Positions 63,956 through 64,000 of a stretch of DNA of 64,000 bases are shown here, one piece after another (within the stretch, counting starts at the first letter, position 1; each line of letters opens with the position of its first letter). Made by a program: the position numbers and the translations under genes. Origin of the DNA: Neodiprion pinetum (lineage: Eukaryota > Arthropoda > Insecta > Hymenoptera > Diprionidae); assembly GCF_021155775.2 (NCBI RefSeq), contig NC_060232.1:5215257-5279256 (forward strand), written 5' to 3'. A model generated the notes under the pieces. That model ran no database searches and was not told where the DNA came from. It saw only the letters and a program-made list of their open reading frames with translations.

Positions 63956-64000
63956 TGGACGCGTCGTGTTTCAACCCCAAGTTTCTTAAACACATTTCTA
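63956..64000 (+). CDS. Possible first exon of a further gene, cut by the window end
   Basis: The ATG at 63956 has the context GAGGATGG (G at -3 and G at +4). It opens a frame that runs to the end of the window, reading MDASCFNPKFLKHIS. It lies about 48 bases downstream of a predicted start site with TATA box and initiator, giving a short leader. Only 15 residues are visible, so no family can be named, and a chance open frame of this length is common; the promoter context is the only real support. A 116-codon minus-strand frame over 63643-63993 overlaps the same DNA and competes with this call. Confidence 0.28.

Noticed and set aside
63643..63993. 116-codon minus-strand frame ending LPCTTVPLEFVKTFPVTALK
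   Set aside because: It looks somewhat protein-like, but no promoter, splice site or recognisable domain supports it, and it overlaps the better-supported plus-strand promoter.

Overview
The window looks like animal nuclear DNA, most likely from an insect. It is AT-rich and gene-poor, with short GT-AG introns (75-213 bp) beside introns of several to about 25 kb. It also carries long GA microsatellites and several small non-autonomous DNA-transposon families. I lean towards Hymenoptera from the general look of the non-coding DNA, but nothing here proves it. There is no sign of bacterial, viral or organellar sequence, and I found no rRNA, tRNA or CRISPR.

Layout. (1) Positions 1-1957 hold the 3' end of a plus-strand gene (gene A). 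Four exons join into one frame encoding a low-complexity, charged and proline-rich C-terminus of about 509 residues. I do not recognise the family with confidence. (2) Positions 1958-5940 are intergenic. (3) A second plus-strand gene (gene B) probably starts with a non-coding first exon ending at the GTAAGT donor after 6253. A first intron of about 25 kb follows, then three small coding exons at 31512-31619, 39203-39336 and 42307-42397. Their phases match, and they encode a new N-terminus of 105 residues that begins at a good ATG context and continues as an amphipathic coiled coil. The rest of gene B was not found and may lie beyond the window. (4) From 42398 to 63880 I see no secure exon. There are GC-rich, promoter-like stretches near 45.8-47.5 kb and 50.5-51 kb, many simple repeats, and a long inverted repeat at 57.0-57.1 kb. 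(5) At the right edge a TATA box plus initiator (63881-63910) precedes an ATG frame open to the window end, which could be the first exon of another plus-strand gene.

Mobile DNA. By eye I could align or pair: a 738-bp hAT-like element with an 8-bp target duplication (35336-36073); three copies of a 206-222-bp fold-back family (21840, 31872, 55752); three elements of a 'GGTGTCC/GGGTGGC' type whose interior repeats CTGGAAA or GTCAGGGAA words (8469, 25970, 32922); a fold-back at 37838-38085 with arms of about 65 bp; a possible TTAA-flanked element at 28871-29398; and an AT-rich family shared between 27.8-28.1 kb and 59.8-60.4 kb, one part of it inverted. Most of these sit in the introns of gene B and may account for some of their length.

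I did not find a convincing novel multi-gene system. The most testable leads are the long hairpin at 57002-57127, the fold-back family, and the alternative promoter candidates.
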